DNA of 64,000 nt from Rhipicephalus microplus (taxonomy: Eukaryota > Arthropoda > Arachnida > Ixodida > Ixodidae), in assembly GCF_043290135.1 (NCBI RefSeq), contig NC_134705.1, positions 40,104,771 to 40,168,770 of the forward strand. Direction: 5' to 3'. Shown here piece after piece: positions 47,977 to 59,844 of the stretch. The stretch's first letter is position 1. Each line of letters opens with the position of its first letter. Under the pieces are notes generated by a model. It saw only the letters and a program-made list of their open reading frames with translations. It searched no databases and was not told where the DNA came from. The position numbers and the translations under genes were made by a program.

Positions 47977-50251
47977 GTTTTTTTGTCTTGTTAACCTGCC
48001 ATTAACACTGGATTGATGCTACTTTGCTCTAGCTGTACAGTGCTCTCCAAGGCTCAAGGAGGCACCGCACGGGGAAGGCTCGGAGCAAACCATGCGTGAG
48101 TTTCCTTTCATTGTTACACTATGCACGTATTAAGTGATAGACTTAAATGTATGCTATTTGTATTGTGCAAGTTTTTGGGGACATACAACTTCCAACACTT
48201 ATATGTTCTGACGAAAATCACGCAAGAATGAGAGAAGCTTGGGCAAAAATTATGCAAGAGTGTAAGAAGCTTTTGCAGAAGTCTGTGGAATGAAGTTTTG
48301 AAATTTTGTGGCAATGTGTCATTGTACAGTGGTCAACAGTCTTGCTCAGCATGCTTGACTGCAGGGCTCCCGGCTGCACAGGCGCATCTACGGAGTGCCT
48401 GATGCATGATGAGCCAAATGTCAGCCTGCACACTGGTGCCTCTTATCCCCGTTTGTCTGTTACATCAGTGTCTCTTGTAAAGGGGATCAACTGTGCTACC
48501 TTTTTTTTTTTCGAATGTAATGAGTTCTTTTTCCAGATTATTGTTGTTTTAAGGTAGAGCCTCACATTTCTATCAAATACTGAAGATTCTATTTTTCCTT
48601 CTAGATGCTATGAAGTCACTCCTTGTGTTACAATAGAGTGAACACTGTTATGAGAAAAGCTACTTTATGGAGTTAACTCACTCCATATTGACTTAACACA
48701 CAGAATTGGTGAAAACTACACTCCATTCCAGCTGCATTAGGAATAATATTCATTTGCATACTTCTGTTTCTTTTGTTTGTTTGTTGGCTGGAGGTTTGGA
48801 GTATAGGGTGGCCAGAGGGCACTGTGTAGTCTTTCTTCATCTTCCCAATTTTGTGAACATCAATTGATAGCCGTATGGGAAGCAGCCAGCATGCTGAAAC
48901 AGCGGTGCAAGCATGCAAGATGTTCACCATTGCATGCAGTCAGTTGCTGTGAGCAACCTACTGCATACAATTAACTGCGAGTGGTGAACTAACGCTGCAC
49001 TATGTGTGCCTCCTGGAAAGCTGCAATGGTAAAGTGCCACAATCGTATAGTAACATGGATAACATCGCAATATGTTTGTTGAATAATTTTGCAACAGAAT
49101 CAATGGAGTTTTGGATAAATTTGTGTATCTGCCTGGTTCATCAAAGCTACAGAGTCAAATGCGGTATATACTCGCGTATTATGTGTTTTTTGTCAATCCG
49201 GTCATGTGCAAAGCTAGTAGGAATCGCTGGCCTAAAAGCTCAACTGGGAATATATGTTGCAGGCGCTGTCACAGCTGTCTCAAAGCGGATTGTCATTTGT
49301 TTGCTAAGCCCGTTCAAATGCCCCCATTTTCTTGAAGTTCTTTTGAAGAGTGCTCACAAAAACCAGTTCCCACGACAGGGTTATACCAGAGAACATAAGT
49401 ACTCTCCAATATTTGTCGGGAACCCAACGTAAAGTAAGATGCAGACAAGGAAGCGCGATGCCAACACAGTGCTGTGTGTGTCGCCCTTCATGTGTGTGTG
49501 TGTCCATTCCTTGTCCCAGTCTTCTATTGCGTTGTGTTCCCTTCGATATCTAACCAACACACCCAAGCTTCTATGCTAAGTCTTATTCAACGAACTCTTC
49601 TGCTGGCTCCCATACTGAATATTGCATGTCGAAGAACTCCACGCTGATGTGCTTAGCGGTAGCACGGTTTCAGTTTTCTTCAGTAAGCTTTATAACAGCA
49701 ATCTGCCTCGTATATAATTATTGTAGCCTATCACAAGGAACGGTAAAAACGCAATGGCCAGATGGCGAAACCGAAAAAAAAAAAAAAAAAATGAGTGCGA
49801 AAACCTGCCTCATCTAGTTGATGTGACAGGTCCTTGCACGTGTTCAACATCTGTGCTGTGTCTCGGGAATACATTCTTGCCGTGGAAGAGGTGGGAAGAT
49901 AGGAGGCAAACCTTTAGGCATTTCGGACTACACATAAACATTTTTCAGTTTTCAAGTTCGATATTCTAGGGAAAGCATAAAAGTTCATGGAAGAAGGGAC
50001 CTTGCACTCAGTCCATTTTGTGTAAGACTGCACTCGCCTGCTCGACAAGAGATGTGCCTGACCAGAGCATCATGAAGTCAAATGTGTCTGTGTGTGTGCT
50101 GGCAAGGTGGCTCGGGCTGGTTGGGGAGGGCAAAGTATGCGAGCAAAAAGTTTCTTGTAGTAAAGCAGGCTGGCTAATTATACTGGTGAGCAAATTATGT
50201 GAGGATGCAAATTGTGCGAGTAAATATGGTATATACTCTTGTATGTTGCAG
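47977..50251. other. stretch upstream of the DUF4806-type exons
   Basis: About 2.3 kb. A possible 66-bp exon at about 48031-48097 has a ctctag acceptor and a gtgagt donor, and a 45-codon stretch near 48345-48480 starts LLSMLDCRAPG. Neither is confirmed. If the DUF4806-type gene has more 5' exons they should lie here. Confidence 0.3.
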
Positions 50252-50455
50252 CTCTATTGCTACGGATCCTGCGGATCCAACTTGGCATCCGGCAGCAACA
50301 AAGAGAGGTTCTGCAGGAGGTGCGACAGCTGAAGCACAAGGTACGGCTCTTGTCCGTGGCTCAGCACGCCCAGCCAGCACAGCGCCCCTCTGACCTTCCC
50401 CGGCTGCCTGCTGGTACAATTGGAGAAGTGGAGGCAGCAGAGGCAGCTGTGCAGA
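50252..50455 (+). pseudogene. DUF4806-type gene, upstream exon
   Basis: Acceptor gttgcag ends at 50251. The frame reads ILRIQLGIRQQQREVLQEV, a helix rich in Gln/Glu, then a Pro-rich linker (QRPSDLPRLPAGTIGEVE). This pattern often precedes DUF4806. A donor gtaaag at 50456 would leave a phase that does not join exon 53482 directly, so an intermediate exon, another donor or a mutation is needed. The following intron holds the Tigger element. Confidence 0.5.
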
Positions 50456-50927
50456 GTAAAGCTGTGGCTGCGGCTTTGGTGTATATTTTTTGATTTTTAA
50501 TATGCCTATGTAACATGCAGAAATTTAGTACTGCTTTAAGATACTGTGTTTCGGGAAACAAACTAGTCAGGTTATCTCATTAGCCACTGTACTACAGTCG
50601 AATATAAATAATTCGTACTCAAAGAGGCCAGAAAATTTGTTCAAATTAAAAGAAGTTCAAAATAATGAAAGTTGCCGTAATTACTTGAATCTAACACGCA
50701 CCTTTTTTCCGGTTAAGAGAGTTCGTAAAATCGTATGTGCATTAGAATCAAGTACGAAAAAAAAAATGAATATGGTCATTCTATTGCCATCGCCACTTAC
50801 AAAATGTCTGCCCCCTACGTGCGTTGGCATGGCGCGTCGGTCATTTCTGCCTATGTGTTTCCCATGCGCGGCACTTCATACGTGTGCTAAGGAGTTCGTC
50901 ATCTTGTAGTACATTAGCATCGACGGC

Positions 50928-51720
50928 ATGGTAGCGCCGACTCCAAAAACTCGACGAGTGCACCACAATGCTGCTTCTAAAAGAAAAGTCGTCGCGTGTG
51001 CCGGAACGGACAGAAATCGGGCCGCATCGCGGTCATTCGGAGTTCCCGAAACGTGCGTGCGGGACTGGCGGAAACAAAAGCAGAATATTGTCGACGGCAA
51101 AGATTCACGCAAAGGCTTCAGTGGACCACAGCAGGGTCGGTTTCCACAAATTGAAGAGCTGCTCGGCGAGTATGTGATTAAGCAGTGAGCGGCACAGCGG
51201 CTCGTGACGACAGAACTGCTCAAAGTGCAGGCTATGCAGTTAGCGTTAGAAAAATGGCTAATGCAGAGCCATTTTAAAGCGAGCAGGTGCTGGCTAACGA
51301 AATTTATGAAGAGAAAAGGCGAACGGGCATATGCCGGAAGTTGCCGTAGGAGTACGAAGAAAAGCTTCAGAGTCTTCAGAGGTTCCTCCTAAACTTGCGG
51401 CACAACAACGGCTACCTGCTTGGGCAAATCGGGAATGCCGATCACACGCCTCTTTACTTCGACATGCCTGGCACCACAACCGTCTAGGAGAAGGGGGCGA
51501 AGCAAGTTTGTGTACTGACATCGGGCGCGGTAAAACTAGAGTGACAGCAATGCTCTGTTGCACGTCAGATAGGCATAAGCTTCCCCCGTACTTCATATTT
51601 AAACGGAAGACGCTCTCAAAAAGAGTCGTTTTCGCGAGTGGTGTGATCAAGCGGGCCAACGAGAAAAAAGGGTGCGCGTTGCAACCGGTGTCTTTTTTTT
51701 TTTTTTTGGTCGTGGAAATC
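50928..51720 (+). pseudogene. Tigger/pogo-like transposase, broken and internally deleted
   Basis: Begins MVAPTPKTRRVHHNAASKRK. A first HTH region has FGVPETCVRDWRKQK. After an in-frame TGA at 51186-51188 comes the CENP-B-type second HTH, 'LVTTELLKVQAMQLALEKW' and FKASRCWLTKFMKRKG. After a frameshift the DDE start appears, 'GQIGNADHTPLYFDMPGTTT' (first catalytic Asp in NADHTP), and then in another frame 'VTAMLCCTSDRHKLPPYFIF'. Homology ends at a T run near 51695, so the second and third catalytic residues are absent. It is non-functional and would depend on a related active element. Confidence 0.85.
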
Positions 51721-52069
51721 GGGCGCGCGTTACAATTGAGGGCGCGGTAGGATAGAGTAAATACGGTACACGAGCGGAGGGCTCACCATGCAGTGTTGCA
51801 TGTGCATGGAGAAGTTTTATTCACAAATTACAGGACATCCGTCATTAATTAAAGTAGTCAATACATGTCTGTACACGTTGGCCTTGCAACGAGTCAACAA
51901 GTTTTGCGTGCAGTTGGCAAAGCATTTGTACTTCGGCTTCAGTATTCTCCTGGCAAAAGAAGTTGCGCGCGGCAATGTGCAGTGCTGACACTCTTCGAAG
52001 ACAACTGTGTTTCCACTGTTACCATCTGCGCTGCAGCCGGAGCGTGGCCAGCACATGATGAGAATGAAG

Positions 52070-52440
52070 GAGCGTCTCCACCTGGAGAAAAGCAGATCGG
52101 CATTCGAGAGAGAAACACTCCGCGGCAGCTTTTTTTTTTTCTCTCTTCATGCGCGGTGTTGAAAGGAGAAGAGTCTCTACATAGCAGGAACGAAAAACAG
52201 GAAAGCGTGACACCGGCGCGTTGCAGATCGGCATGAGAGAGCCAATTCTCTGCGACAGCTTTTTTTCCCCTCTTTCTCTTCATGCGCAGTGTTAAGAGGA
52301 GAAGGGTCTCTACGTGGCAGGGACGGAAAAAGCCGAAGTGGGGCACAGGAATGTCGCAGATTGGCATTTGGCAAACATTCCACCGCAGTCTTTTCTGTCC
52401 TTTTCTTCATTTTCTTCTTCAAGCACAGCGATGAGGTGTC
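52070..52440 (+). repeat. ~129-bp tandem repeat inside the Tigger element
   Basis: Almost three units. The phrase gcagct(T)n recurs at about 52126, 52254 and 52383, each followed by 'ctcttcatgcgcagtgtt' and 'gtctctac.tggcagg'. Confidence 0.85.
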
Positions 52441-52561
52441 TGAAGTGCCACCGCAAAATTGGGCGGGGTGCTGAGAGCATTTTCGGAGCGCGGTATAGCT
52501 TTGATAGGACCACAGCGTCAGTTCGAATTAGGTGTGTTGGAATTAATGAGATTCGACTGTA

Positions 52562-53481
52562 TTTACTATAGTCTGTAAAGTCCGAGTGAACTGTCCTAAG
52601 CTAGCAGACGATGTAGGCGGCATCGTGTGTTTGATGGGCAGTGACTAGCAATAGCCTGCTTAAAACAGACATTCAGTAATTTTGTTCATTTATCACCCTA
52701 TTTCGTGTCCGCTGCGGCTCTCTACTTTGAGCTACAGTTCACCCTGCCTTGTGTTAGCCGATTTCTTACTTTTTTAAAAATCTAACATGCACCCCGCAGT
52801 GTGAAGAAAAATGCACCTTTGTTTATTGTGATGAGATTTCTATAGCGACATGCCTCTTTGTTGGCTATCACAGAAAAATATAAACAGCAAATGGTGCGAC
52901 CATCTAGTGCGACCTTTATTTTTCTATCAGTTTCATCTATGACCAAGATTTGGTCGCTCTAAAGTTGCCTCTTAGTACGCCTTGATCATGTTCATTTATC
53001 TTGTTGTGCTCTGCTTACAATGCATTGATTAAAAACATGTCCAAGCTTCTTTTTGAATTCCACATATTTTATCGTTTTTCACCTGTAGAAGCTACTCCTG
53101 GTCAACATTCAGGCAAAGACATTGTAACCTCGAAGAAACGTGTATTGGAATTTGAGCACTGTACAAAGTAATTATACTATTTCATAGCTAGAATCAATGT
53201 TTATTAAGGGTTATAACAGTGTTGTATTTGATTTCATAACAGCGAAACTGCATTCAGAGAAGCACTCTGAAAGGTTCTCACACTGAGTGTGAGAGGGCTG
53301 ATGTGGAAACCATTTTAGGTCAAGTGAGTTGAAGTTAGCGTAAAAAAACAATGAAATGTTGTGATGCCCAAAAATTCAAGTTGTTGTTTTCAGTGTCCTC
53401 TTCTTGCAGATTTTTATCATGAAAACATTTCGATGTGCTGTTGCCTTTACCCCATCTATGCTTCTTGCATTTTTTTTACAG
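52562..53481. other. intron sequence of the DUF4806-type gene
   Basis: About 900 bp with no repeat or exon recognised. It ends in a pyrimidine tract and acceptor tttttttacag. Confidence 0.4.
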
Positions 53482-54000
53482 CGCAAGCACCTCCTGCAGA
53501 TTGGGGGACGTGGCCTCCGAGAAATTGGTGTGAATGCCATGAAGGCTGTATTGGCACATGACGTGCAAGTGCTGTACAGCCTTCATGGCAGAAAAGGGAA
53601 AAGGGCCTTTGTGAACCTGAGGCTCTGTAGATTAGTGACAGGTTAGACTTGTTCATTGTTTTATGTGTGTGTACCCTTGTGTATTCTCTGTACTGCAGTG
53701 TTTCATGTGTACTATGGTCTTTCTGTTCTTGTATGCAGATGTCATCTGCCAAAAAGCAGGGTGCGACCAGGCGGAGGCCCTCAACTTTATTAAGAGGTGG
53801 CTGCCAGGGTCTGTGATCGCTGTGGGGGCAGGAAGCGGCGCTTCAGAGAAGCATTTGTTGTGGAGCAGCCCGATGATCCCCACTCTCAGAGTGCAGATTA
53901 TCGGCTGCTCGCGGCAGCTGGCTTCCTGCCCAGCCACAGCAGCCAGAGCCTTGACAGCACCACTGTCACTGTGCCCCCAACGCAACCTGACCTGCAGTAG
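53482..54000 (+). pseudogene. DUF4806-domain gene, last two exons
   Basis: Exons 53482-53641 and 53739-54000 join in frame (donor gttaga, acceptor gtatgcag) to read RKHLLQIGGRGLREIGVNAM, then YSLHGRKGKRAFVNLRLCRL and VTDVICQKAGCDQAEALNFI. The GG near the start, the G.KGK..F block and the helix after it fit DUF4806, a domain of unknown function widespread in arthropods, often in repeat-associated proteins. After KRWLPGS the better continuation (GDRCGGRKRRFREAF, ending PQPDLQ-type before TAG) lies one frame over, so a single frameshift is likely. aataaa signals follow at 54060. The role is unknown. It could be cargo or an accessory protein of the 22-kb insert. Confidence 0.6.
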
Positions 54001-54061
54001 AGCGGGCCTTTTTTAGTTGTGTATATATATTTTTCAATGTATACATTTTTTGTTGTACCAA

Positions 54062-54525
54062 ATAAATAAAAAAAAACAAAGAATAAATAGTCTGCAGACT
54101 GTCGGTGGTGCACTGTTCGGCTAGCTTATGCTGATTCGGAAGCACCATCACCATGTTTTAGTTACAAAAAAATGCTCTAAACTATGAATATTCTCGATTA
54201 CTATGTGGGGATTGCAAGTGGGGGACATACGCTTTCAACATTTACTTCCTAACGACTTTTTTTCGATCTGCTGTACCAAATACCAGTACCAAATAAAGCA
54301 CTCGCTATTGCAAAAGATAAACTGGTAAAAAAATAAACTACACTTCTAGTGTTAGCAAAGGGAATGAGGTATAAAAGAAATAGATCGAGTAACTGCTTTC
54401 AGTTCTCGGCATTCAATTTTGTGTTGCCCCAAGTATACAGGGCTGCAAAGCTACAAGAGCGGGTCATCGAGGCATATTGTTTAAATCTTCTGGTAAGAAA
54501 ATTCCCTACTAATAATGGTTACATA
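54062..54525. other. unassigned stretch after the DUF4806-type gene
   Basis: AT-rich, no gene recognised. It leads into the right-end tandem array. Confidence 0.35.
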
Positions 54526-54529
54526 ATGG

Positions 54530-54917
54530 CAAGCCAATCAGTAGCCAATATTCGTCGTGCAGGAGAAATCGGTGTAATAACTGCATTTCATTGGCTGCAA
54601 TGTGGCCCTGGATTGGTCCAATGTCGGTCGTACATCTGTAGCCAATATTCGTCGTGCAGCAAACATCGGCGTAAAAATGGCATGTGATTGGCTGAAATAT
54701 GGCCCAATGTTGGCCGAACATTGGCAGCTTTGTTGGCAATACGATGGGCCTTCGTCGGCCCAATGTTGGTTGCATACTGGCTAAAACATCGGCAAAACGT
54801 CGGCCCATCATTGGCTTGAACGTCGGCCCGACATTGGAAGAAGTTGCACTTCCGACGTCGGCCCGACGTCGGTGCCGATGTTAGCCGATGTTGGTCCAAG
54901 ATTGGTCCAACGGCGGC
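54530..54917 (+). repeat. subterminal array, right end of the insert
   Basis: Two ~99-bp units starting 'gtagccaatattcgtcgtgc' (near 54542 and 54641). The last 200 bp then become a dense run of ggcccaatgttggccgaaca/cgtcggcccgacgtcgg words. Inverted counterpart in character, though not in exact sequence, of 32582-32965. Confidence 0.8.
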
Positions 54918-55787
54918 GTGCTGCCTCCTGTTGACGGTTGTTATCTGTTTTTATATACTGCAAATGGAGATACATGCGTGTCCACTTTCTCGGTGAACAA
55001 CGAAATGCAAAACTGAGGCCTTCGAGATAGCTCCGGCAATCGCGGAGACCAACGGCACGACAAATACGAATTGTAATCACGATTATTTTGTGATTTACCT
55101 GTATGACGTACATTTTCGCATTTCATAGATAAAGCCGGAAATTAAGGTTTTGAAAGCCCTCAGGCGTAATGCTGTGTAGCTTCAGGTTATCGGCGGTCAC
55201 GGCGTGTGTGATGTCTATCGCGCGCGACACCTGTCTACCACTGCACGGCAAGCACCGTGGTCAGAGACTCTGTTAAGCTTCACAATGAAAGACTCGTGAC
55301 TAGACCCGAGTCTGAGTAAATTGACTCATGAGTCTGTTAGTGTAAAATTAGTTTTTTTCGACCATGGTGTATACGCTCTTTACGCCAATATGTCAAATGT
55401 AATCACACCTCTGTGATATGTCTTCCGATCTTGTACCTTCAAGTACGAGTTATCAGTGGTGTTAGTCTATCAAAGACCTTTCTGATGAAATACGCAAATA
55501 AAATGAGATGTTACAAAACCATTCTCGTGAAAGAGTTTGTTAAGAAGGTGAGTGAGTTTGCCAACCCGTCGAACCAAGAAATAGTAATGGCTTGTGAGCA
55601 CTGGTGGTTGCGTTTGCAGTGCTCTGCTGAATAACGATTCTTTGTTGGTTGTCCTGCATACTCACATTTACTGATTCTCTCTTCAAATAGATCTGAGCCT
55701 TGATGCAAACTCCAGTAAACATACTTATTCTCTAGGTACGTGCGTACACTGTTTTGTACTTATCATAACGATGTGTTGTACTAGATA

Positions 55788-56633
55788 TTGAATGCAGTGC
55801 TTTTGTCTGCAAACCTTAACAGTTACACTATTGGTATTGTACATAACTTGCTGTTTCGGTGCATTGATTTTGTGTTCATTTGTGTATATATTTGTCCTTA
55901 TCGATGCTTTTATTATATTCAGAGTGGGACCACAAATATCCCATCAAGCCAGTATCTGAGGCTGCTGTTCTTTACATGAAAAGAGTCAAAATGCTGCTTA
56001 CCACCTGCGGAGACCTTCAGGAGGAGAATAACAAGCTTCAGAAAGAAAACAGCCACCTTTCAGTGAAGGTTGCAAAGTTAAATAGCAAGCTTCACAAAGA
56101 AAAGCTGTCGCGGGCACAAGTGAAAGTTAGAACCACCGAGGGAACTTCAAATTTTGAAGAAGTTCATCGATTATAGAGCACCACTACAAGGACACAAAGA
56201 GAAAGGCACACACACACACACACAGTTCTTCATGACGAAAAGTGTCTGCAGTTTTATACTGGTTTCACTTCGCTAAAACGATTTGAGTTCTTTATGCCGT
56301 TTATAAAAACTAAGCACGCAGCAACAAAGCCATCAAATGCTGTTGTACCTCATTCTGAGAGAACAGCTTCTTCTCATGCTGTACAGACTTAGAGTAGGAT
56401 TGTCCGAACTTTTGGCATACCGCCTTGGTGTAAGCTCATCTATTATAAGCAATCTGTCCGCATATTGGGTAGATTTTCTGCATTACATTCTTGTTCAAAT
56501 TACAATATGGCCCTCACGTCATACAGGGTCCATGAACATGTCAGATTCCTTTACGGCACTGCACCCATCAACGAGGGTAATCCTTGATTGCACAGAACTG
56601 TTTATTAAAGCTCCTTCTGATTATAATATCTAA
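55788..56633 (+). pseudogene. HTH/DDE transposase, ISL2EU-like (right arm)
   Basis: Mirror of 23500-24568. The exon after acceptor attatattcag reads SEWDHKYPIKPVSEAAV and the coiled coil to 56176. After a short CA tract, the frame with DEKCLQFYTGFTSLKRFEFF is readable, then from 56337 'LRVGLSELLAYRLGVSSS', IWPSRHT and VILDCTELFI. Because the CA tract is short here, this copy shows better how the coiled coil joined the HTH part. The DDE core is cut after SDYNI, as in the left arm, so that deletion predates the duplication. Confidence 0.7.
56207..56224 (+). repeat. (CA)9 microsatellite (right arm)
   Basis: 18-bp counterpart of the 241-bp tract at 23909-24149. Confidence 0.97.
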
Positions 56634-56903
56634 GGTATAGTGTCCACTGAGTATAGTGTTCATTGAGTAGGGGAGGATCGTACGCCTTGGCTTGCCTCGG
56701 ACTTTAGGTAGAACGATTGTGCTGTAGCTACCAGGTGCACAAAGGTTACTTCAATCACTGCAGTCTCCGTTCGTGGAAAGCGCGTGCTTTTCAAACTCAG
56801 CGAAGTATCTACTGAGACGCTTATTCGCTTGCATCCGTACCTGTGAGTACATTTCGTGCGTAATTTGTGCATAAGAAACGCGGGGCACGTTTAGATCTGT
56901 TTT

Positions 56904-58021
56904 TCATTATGCGCGTGACCTTTCAAATTCTTGCTATCGCGTGCATTGTTCCGTCCTTGCGGCAAAGCTGTGACTTTTTTCTTCTTCAAGTAGCGATGCA
57001 CAGCATTATCTTCATTTTCCAAGCCAAAAGCCATGTACTTAGACTGTAATGGGCTTGTGCTTAAAACCTTGATGGAGAATTTTTCACCTGGCAGCTTTTG
57101 TGCGACATAATGTCCCCAAAGTGCGATGCAGTTAAACGCTTTGATCTCTCAAAGGTTCCAGGTGCAGAGTCATTTTGCACCTATAGTAGATTCTTCAAGG
57201 GCTTATGCCTCTTAAAATGTTAGTGAGCAAGTGTCGACTTCATAACCTGTTGGCATGTGTTCAGACGACAGAATGTTGGTTGGCAATCGCAGTGGAAGCA
57301 TGGAAAGCAGTGCTTTTTATTTATGGCGGGCAAAAGCAGGCACAAAACAATTTTCTTCCAATACTTGACGAAGCATCATAATTATGTTGTTCTCTTGCAA
57401 ACCCTCGTGAAGTTCCTATAGGTCACTCTGAGTCACAGTTACGGGAACATTTCTTTTCTGCTTGACATGCATGTTTGCCTTAGTTGACAGGTGCTTTACA
57501 AACTGTAGGTCGGAAAACTTGAATTAGAATTTGCGAACGTGAGCACCTTTACTACCACTTCCCTATGTTCGGTATATTTCAGTGCATGCTACAGTGTCTC
57601 TTACACAAGTAGCTTGGAAACGCTTCATATCGAGCGTGAACCAAAGCAAGGAAGCCACATGTTTACACGAACGAGAGGCACCAGCATGACACTCACAGCC
57701 AGCTGCTCTAACGTTGCTAGTTGATGTAAGCACTGCAGCAGCCTTGTAAAGCTTTCCCACGCTGAGTGAGGCTTTCACCGTCGTTTTTAACACCACAGTT
57801 TCATCATCAGCAGCCTTGCACAGTAGTACTTTGTGGATTTCTTCAGAATGGAACATTTCGTATCCAGATACAGAGTGCTTCTTAGCACGATGAAAATTCT
57901 CATGTTGCAGGATTATTTCTTCTGAATACCCCTGTGGTACGTCCTTCAGCTGTTTCGTCCACAGCCCTTTCGAAAACATGACAAAAACAGCTGACAATTT
58001 TTGACAGGTTGGAGGGGCACC
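56904..58021 (-). pseudogene. SWIM/YqaJ-type protein (right arm)
   Basis: Mirror of 22113-23230. The frame 57997-57563 has the same SWIM finger residues. Against the left copy I see P9S, A27E, V54I, R81G and M121T, and a stop after residue 144 (CTEIYRT then TAG) where the left copy reads on for 13 more residues. The YqaJ traces 'RLTASHF'-like and FGLENED lie further down and are equally broken. Confidence 0.7.
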
Positions 58022-58293
58022 TGCATTTTATCGACAAATGACTAAACAAGCATAATAATAAACTCTGATGAAACAACAGAGCTTTAACTGTAAAATAAAA
58101 TACTGTTTAAATTATGCGCATGAACGTTCATTTTATGTTTCATCAAGCTGTTAATTGGAAGTCATAAACTTTTGCGAAATCAGGTCCGTACTTCTAGGAT
58201 TCAATTCCAACTCTTGGTAGTGGAATATTACAGGTGTGACACAAAAATACCAAGTTTTACGTTCTTTGTAAAAAAATGGCAGATCCCACGTAC

Positions 58294-59844
58294 AGTGGGA
58301 ATCGATGAATTGCGAAGCACAAATAAGAAATCTTGATATCTCGCTTTAAAATCAGCACAACGTTACGAGGTGGAGGTATACTATGCCATACGTGACTTCC
58401 GTGTCACGATAAGCATGTTTGGTAGTGTCGTTCACCTTCGTCACCTATTCACCTCACCTAATACCAAATTTAGCATATGCGGGGCTAGCGAAATGGCTAT
58501 GAGAACGCTATGAGCGTGGTATGTTGTCAGGTTCCTACTTGACACGCGTGTCAGGATTATCATGTTTGCACCAGCCATATATTTTGTCATCGGTTGACAT
58601 CACGTGACACCAAATTTGGCATATGTGGAGCTAGCGAAACGGCCGCGCGTGCATTATCAAGGGCCCAATATACTCCAATGTAGCGTTGACGCGAGCGCAC
58701 GCTGGGCACAGCGACGACACGTTTGCAAAACGCGAGCAGTTATAGTCTGACGCCAGGAGTGTCCAGCGTCCGTCGACGTGGTCCGACGGCAACCGGCGCG
58801 AAATGCAACATGCTGCATTTTGCGCCTATGCCTTACCCAGACACCAGTGGGTCTCCTTATTTTCATGACGGAGGGATGTCGGACGCGCTGAAACACACAT
58901 GCGTCAAAGCAACGCAGTGCGGCGTGCACCTCCGAGTATATATGGCAGGACTGGCGCCTGGCGGGGCAACGCCGGTGTGACGCGACGAAATGAACGCCGG
59001 CGATCACGCGCACCACGTCACGTCGAAATGTATTGGCGTCTTCACGGTGGCATTTAGTCATGTTCTCACATGACATGCCTCTCATGCTTATCGCGTTTGC
59101 ACCAGTCACATACCTTCGTCATCCATTGGCGTCGCGTAATACCAAGTTTGGTACACGTGAAGCTAGCGAAACGGCCGCGACCGCATCATGAGCGTAGCAT
59201 GCAGTCATGCTGCTAAATGACACAAATCTCATCTTTATCATCTTTGCACCAGTATCATACCTTCGTCATCCATTCACGTCCCGTAATACCAAATTTGGTA
59301 TAAGTGAAGCTAGCAAGACGGCCGCCAGCGCATCATGAGCATGGCGTGTAGTCATGTTATAACATGAAACGCATCTCCTAATTACCATGTTTGCACCAGT
59401 CACATACCATTCCCGCACCGTAATACCGAATTTTGTATATGTGACGCAAGCGAAATGGCCGCGGGCACAACATCAGCGTAGAATGTAGTCATGTTGCTGC
59501 ATGACACGCATGTCATGATTTTCATGTTAGGGTCTGTCGCTTGTGTTCGTCATGCAATGATGTCATACCACACCAGCTTTGCAACATGCCATGTGAACGA
59601 AACCACGGCAAGAGCTGCAGGACCTTGAAATGCAATCATGATATTCATGTTATGACTTGTCAAATATGTTCTTCATACAGTCATGTTATGACATACAGAG
59701 TTTCGTATCGATGCCATTATCGAAACGGCCAGGAAGATTAAAAGTCGCAGGCGGCTAGATATATAGATAGATCGATACTCTCAAAGTCGCCAAAGTTCGA
59801 AAAAAAAATGCTTTGCATTTAAAAATGCAGAGAAGTTGATTCTG
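58294..59844 (+). mobile_element. 147-bp-core element with GC-rich insertion (right arm)
   Basis: Mirror of 20316-21822. Ends are TGCGAAGCA near 58313 and tgctttgca near 59810. The GC-rich insertion is at 58659-59047. Confidence 0.7.

Larger units (their letters stand above)
50595..52559 (+). mobile_element. Tigger/pogo-like element with TA target duplication
   Basis: Inverted ends CAGTCGAATATAAATAATTC (50595-50614) and, complemented, CAGTCGAATCTCATTAATTC (52540-52559), matching at 17 of the first 20 bases. They are flanked by TA at 50593-50594 and 52560-52561, the Tc1/mariner/pogo duplication. It carries a broken transposase in its left half and a tandem array in its right half. It sits in an intron of the DUF4806-type gene. 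Confidence 0.9.
32573..54926 (+). mobile_element. 22.35-kb insertion with imperfect inverted ends, candidate giant DNA transposon
   Basis: Splits the right arm exactly between the equivalents of left-arm 25434 and 25430. Ends are AGGCAGCAC (32573-32581) and GTGCTGCCT (54918-54926), and the inverted similarity continues inward as gttggcccaatattgg versus gttggaccaatcttgg. Flanks are ccc on the left and cct on the right. The empty left arm has tgt at that point, so a 3-bp target duplication is possible but not clean. Both ends carry subterminal tandem arrays built from ttggccaat-like words. The interior holds other transposons and DUF4806-type exons near the right end. No transposase that would clearly mobilise the whole unit was recognised. 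Confidence 0.7.

Noticed and set aside
32573..54926. Maverick/Polinton virus-like transposon
   Set aside because: The size fits, but the ends are short and no DNA polymerase B, retroviral-type integrase, packaging ATPase or capsid motif was seen.
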